Origin: Asterionellopsis glacialis | Lineage: Eukaryota; Bacillariophyta; Plagiogrammaphyceae; Rhaphoneidales; Asterionellopsidaceae | Length of the DNA: 32,554 bases | Direction of reading: 5' to 3' | Assembly (NCBI GenBank): GCA_014885115.2 | Contig: WKLE02004648.1 | Coordinates: 1 to 32,554, forward strand | Shown here: positions 29,220-32,554 of the stretch, piece by piece | Layout: every line of letters starts with the position of its first letter | Position numbering within the stretch: the stretch's first letter is position 1 | Notes under the pieces: generated by a model | Told to the model about the DNA's origin: nothing | What the model saw: only the letters and a program-made list of their open reading frames with translations | The model's database searches: none | Position numbers and translations under genes: made by a program

Positions 29220-29978
29220 TAACAAATTTTTTAAAGATATTAGGCCTACATTTTTGGGAATTCTTCGCATCCTTTAGCTTTTCTCTGGAGAGTATTTTGG
29301 TCTAGTTGCACTCTAGAGTGATAATATTCGTATCTCACATTCGGCAAAAGAAACTTAGGGACGGGGATCTAGAAAGTAGTTTCGTCGAACCAACTACCCT
29401 GCTCAAAGTAACAAAATGCAAAACAGAATTTCAATTAATTGCGTTTCTTTCACTGCTGAACAGGGCTATTTCTTTGACTATAGAAAAATGGTTTCCCTGT
29501 TAGTAAATCTTCTCTGTCCAACAGTAAGTTCCTTTAAAAACGTATTTTCTACAATTTAGCTTTAACAAAAAAGGAACACTGAAATAGTATTCCGTTTCAG
29601 GTTTAATTCCTGTCTAATCTGATACCTCCATTTATAACTCTTGTAATATCTTCTTCTTTCTATAATCTCCTTTATGTTGTACTTCTTGTTTTCTATCTTC
29701 CCGAATGACTCTAAGACAGTGTGTGATTTGTCTTGTCTAATGTTCCTTGCTGTGCATGTGGTTCATCATTTTATCTCTCACTTCCAAGACAAGTGAAAAA
29801 TGGTTTCTCTCCTGGTATAGTCAAGAGAGCAACAGTGGAAGAACCACTTGCAAATACTGTTGCAATGAAAAATTTGTAGCAGCTTTGAGGACTGTGTTCC
29901 TCACTTCCACCTAATATGGCACTCCTAATGCCAAAATGATGGCACTAGGTGAAAGGGATTATCGGATGCTCATTATGT
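29220..29978. other. Intergenic region between convergent genes
   Basis: This AT-rich stretch separates two convergent genes. A short repeat pair with atggcact appears at about 29915-29946 and a small inverted repeat ttgcaaatactgttgcaa near 29848. No gene or RNA was recognised; the 65-codon frame at 29306-29503 is not supported. Confidence 0.55.
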
Positions 29979-31190
29979 TCAGCGACGAATGCTATTTTGT
30001 TTGCCCCATAAATTTCTTGTGGTATTGCTTCGGAGACTTTGTTTGGTGCTTTCGGGTGCCTCTTTTACAGCTGCATATGCTGAATTTTGCCTGGTTGTCT
30101 CCTCTTTCCAAGACTTACTTGGTGGATATTGCTGGCATTGAAAAGCACTACCGGTAGTATTGGCAAATCTAGTTTGTCTCATCAGTTCCATTTCTTCGTT
30201 GATATGATTAGGAATGAGGTGGACTTGACGGCCTGGGGCAATCGTGACACGCTTATTACTGATCTGTCTCTGTTGCTGATAACGATGTTGTAGAAAAGAT
30301 CTGTTTTCTCGGTGACGCAAAATGCCAATCGTACGCTGGTTATTTTTGTTGGGATTTTGAGAATTCCTGGAAGCAGCTTGTTTTTCCCGTCGTCTAAATG
30401 AGCTATTAGTGGTTGATGTGAGAGAGGTTCGTCTAACAAGCGGACGGATGCCGTCTTCCGAGTCTGAGGGTGGAAGAGGCCTTGTTGTATTAGAGTTTGA
30501 CGTCCGTGTAACCTGCAATCGTTCTACAGAATTTCGTCTTGTGATGTTTCGAGAAGCAACTGTATTGGAGAATTCCCTTGCACTTTTCTGCAATGTCACA
30601 GATTGCTTGTCTTCTTGGTGGTGCGATGATCTAGGGCGGCTATTTGTGATTCTCTCTGGTTGAAGTCCCTCATTGTCCACAATAAATTTAATGTTACTAT
30701 CACTCATGTTCCTTTGATGGGATGGTCTTCTATAGATTGTATTGCTCCGATGGTTGTTTGAAGCACTCTGAAGGTTCGCTTCGTTAAGGTTGGCGATTTC
30801 GGAACTCGATTTAGATTTCCTTGCTTCGGTCAATGACTGCCTCCTTTTTGGTTGGACGAATTGGGACGCTTGGGTTTGTATTCCTTTGACGGCTTTATTG
30901 GCCCCGACCGTTGCCTCTCCCACCCGTACCTTAACAAGAGTTTTAACAAGTTCTGTCTTTGCATTGAAGTAACTGGTGGAAATGTCACGTGATTGAAGTT
31001 CTCTTTTAATATCACGGAAATTCATGTTTTGAACTTCTCTCTTGATCGAGTTTACGTCGACTTCTGAAGCTTTTGAATCCTTGACGTACTGAAGAGGATA
31101 GCTGGACAACTGCTTCTTGTTGGCATTAGAGAAATGAGGATCAGTATTTCTGACTCTTTGCTGATCGATGCCCCCACTTCTTCTGATCAT
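29979..31190 (-). CDS. Basic, Ser/Arg-rich protein with a possible SAP motif
   Basis: This 403-residue protein is rich in Arg, Ser, Asn and Gln with few hydrophobic residues. Residues about 53-90 (MNFRDIKRELQSRDISTSYF, then NAKTELVKTLVKV) fit the helix-turn-helix pattern of a SAP motif, a DNA- or RNA-binding element that tethers proteins to chromatin. The spacing is a little unusual. The rest is disordered with many RR and RxS sites (RRQS, RRNS, RRTS), which are consensus targets for basophilic kinases such as PKA or PKG. A nuclear, nucleic-acid-binding role is an inference. The stop is TGA at 29979-29981. A tandem ctttggcggt pair lies directly upstream of the start. Confidence 0.65.
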   Translation of the reverse strand: MIRRSGGIDQQRVRNTDPHFSNANKKQLSSYPLQYVKDSKASEVDVNSIKREVQNMNFRDIKRELQSRDISTSYFNAKTELVKTLVKVRVGEATVGANKAVKGIQTQASQFVQPKRRQSLTEARKSKSSSEIANLNEANLQSASNNHRSNTIYRRPSHQRNMSDSNIKFIVDNEGLQPERITNSRPRSSHHQEDKQSVTLQKSAREFSNTVASRNITRRNSVERLQVTRTSNSNTTRPLPPSDSEDGIRPLVRRTSLTSTTNSSFRRREKQAASRNSQNPNKNNQRTIGILRHRENRSFLQHRYQQQRQISNKRVTIAPGRQVHLIPNHINEEMELMRQTRFANTTGSAFQCQQYPPSKSWKEETTRQNSAYAAVKEAPESTKQSLRSNTTRNLWGKQNSIRR

Positions 31191-32554
31191 CTTTGGCGGT
31201 CTTTGGCGGTCTTAGTGGATGATACGTGACCTTGATGGCATAGCTCCGCCAACTATGATTGACAGTTCAGAAATTGACAACAAGGTTATTCTGTGGACCC
31301 GTGTACTTCTATGACAAAATTACATGAAAACTACAGTAGGAGAACCATACCTAGGTCGGTAGAGGCCAATAATATGACTGCTGTTTACTCCAGCACCTCT
31401 AGTACACATTATACCTGTCTATGATAATTAGAAGTTTCATTAAGTACAGGTACTCCGGGTTTAAGTTCGGAAGTTCAGCAGAAGACCAGAAAATCATTGC
31501 GAATCAGATTATGAAACTACTAAAAAATGTCTTCTTTATGATATCGCCACGTCTCACTGTATCACATGAAAAAAAAAATTCATTAGTAGTACCTTCAGAC
31601 AATATTGAGTCCTGTGAAAAAAAAGGAATTATTTAATTAACTTCTGCGACGTTTTGTATGATAAAATAAGTAGCCAGATATTGACACGTTCGTCGTTTTT
31701 CCTCAATTAAGGATGAATTCGTTAATTAAGTAGCGTTTGAACTGAGTCAGAGTCATTTTATGTTTTCTGGAAATAATTTTCGGTTGGAATTGCTGGTGAT
31801 TAAGGATTTAGGGAGAGGATAATTCGATTCGTACAGTGATTTTGATCTTTGTTCCCAGACTCAGTCAGCCCAAACCAGGGAGTATAATAAGCAAAGTACT
31901 AATTCAAAAGAATTGCTGTAAAGAAAAAACGGTTTGAAGAGAATAGTACGACCCTTACGGACTGCTGCAAGAGCTACCTGGTATTGTATAATGTACCTGT
32001 GCTCGCTGTAGATGGTATGACACTGAGACACACTGAATACCGTGACTTCTAGTCCTTTTTATCTAACGGTTTTCTTCAATATACCCCAGGCACTCCTACA
32101 ATGGCCCAAAGTACTGAGTCATCGCTGGAATGGTAGAAAGAGAACGGGCTTGGCAGTACTACCAGGTATCGTGACAGATTAAGTTCAATGTAGTAGGACT
32201 ACCAGGTCGGCACAAAGGTGAATAGAGTACAGGTACCTGTACCTGGTAAGCTAAACATTACTATTGTACGTACCAGGTAACTGGTACTCAGGTACAGGTA
32301 TTGAAAATAATCCTCTCTAGCTAGAGACTAGAGTTATCATTTTCGAATAATAGATTCTTGCCGCCTGTCCTTCCTCCCTGAAGTTCTGTGTGTTGTATGT
32401 CCTATTGCCTATTATTTTGTATAGGTCCTGAACGTACAATGGACCTATAGTAGCGAACTATTTTGGATTTTTGACGTACGGGTACCTACGTTCCTTCCAA
32501 CAGTCATTACCTGGGACACCTGCGGATTTGTGCCAAATCCATATTTGACGTCAT
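31191..32554. other. Right-end intergenic region with GTACC repeats
   Basis: It starts with a tandem pair of the 10-mer ctttggcggt (31193-31212) in the 5' flank of the SAP-like gene. The rest is AT-rich until about 31970, where GTACC-type motifs become frequent up to the window end. No gene was recognised; the 71-codon frame at 31421-31636 has no supporting features. Confidence 0.55.
32159..32300. repeat. Second dense cluster of GTACCTGGTAC-family motifs
   Basis: It includes a perfect 16-base palindrome gtacaggtacctgtac at 32227-32242 running directly into acctggta, taccaggta at 32271-32279 and ggtacaggta at 32291-32300, with further half motifs around 32159-32210. It matches the cluster at 1012-1450. 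Confidence 0.75.

Overview
The window looks like nuclear DNA of a single-celled eukaryote, most likely a diatom or a related stramenopile. The evidence is AT-rich intergenic DNA, mostly intronless genes on both strands, one gene with a canonical GTAAGT...ACAG intron, lipid-anchored cyclic-nucleotide-dependent kinases of the protist PKG type, secretory-pathway glycosyltransferases, and long acidic or Ser/Asn/Gln-rich disordered proteins. The taxon is inferred from gene style, not from a marker gene. No rRNA, tRNA, CRISPR array, origin or intact mobile element was recognised.

Left half (1-12 kb): a locus built around two paralogous single-chain cyclic-nucleotide-dependent protein kinases on the + strand (1781-4249 and 9280-11955). 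Each has a Met-Gly-Cys lipidation signal, a variable disordered linker, a pseudosubstrate-like segment, three cyclic-nucleotide-binding (CNB) domains and a C-terminal AGC kinase ending in FxxF. Between them are a type II membrane glycosyltransferase-like gene (HtrL/YibB-like, minus strand), a decayed relic of a third kinase copy (about 6578-6872), and a leucine-rich-repeat gene (minus strand). The two kinases are almost identical in DNA across much of the catalytic domain but strongly diverged in the CNB domains, which points to gene conversion or selection acting on one part of the gene.

Right half (12-32 kb): a secreted trypsin-like protease with a Cys-rich, ShKT-like tail (minus), a multipass membrane protein with a KKxx-type C-terminus (minus), a two-exon F-BAR-like plus PH-like membrane-shaping protein (plus), a GT31 galactosyltransferase (minus), a disordered protein of unknown function (plus) and a basic protein with a possible SAP motif (minus). 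The first 94 bases hold the end of another + strand gene.

The genes do not form an operon. Several concern membranes and secretion (lipid-anchored kinases, F-BAR protein, two glycosyltransferases, secreted protease, possible ER membrane protein), but any functional link is speculation. Gene-poor stretches, notably 23.7-27.3 kb, are AT-rich and carry many copies of a short palindromic motif family based on GTACCTGGTAC. The most interesting system here is the kinase pair: PKG-like architecture combined with cAMP-type binding cassettes, one of which has diverged in only one paralog.
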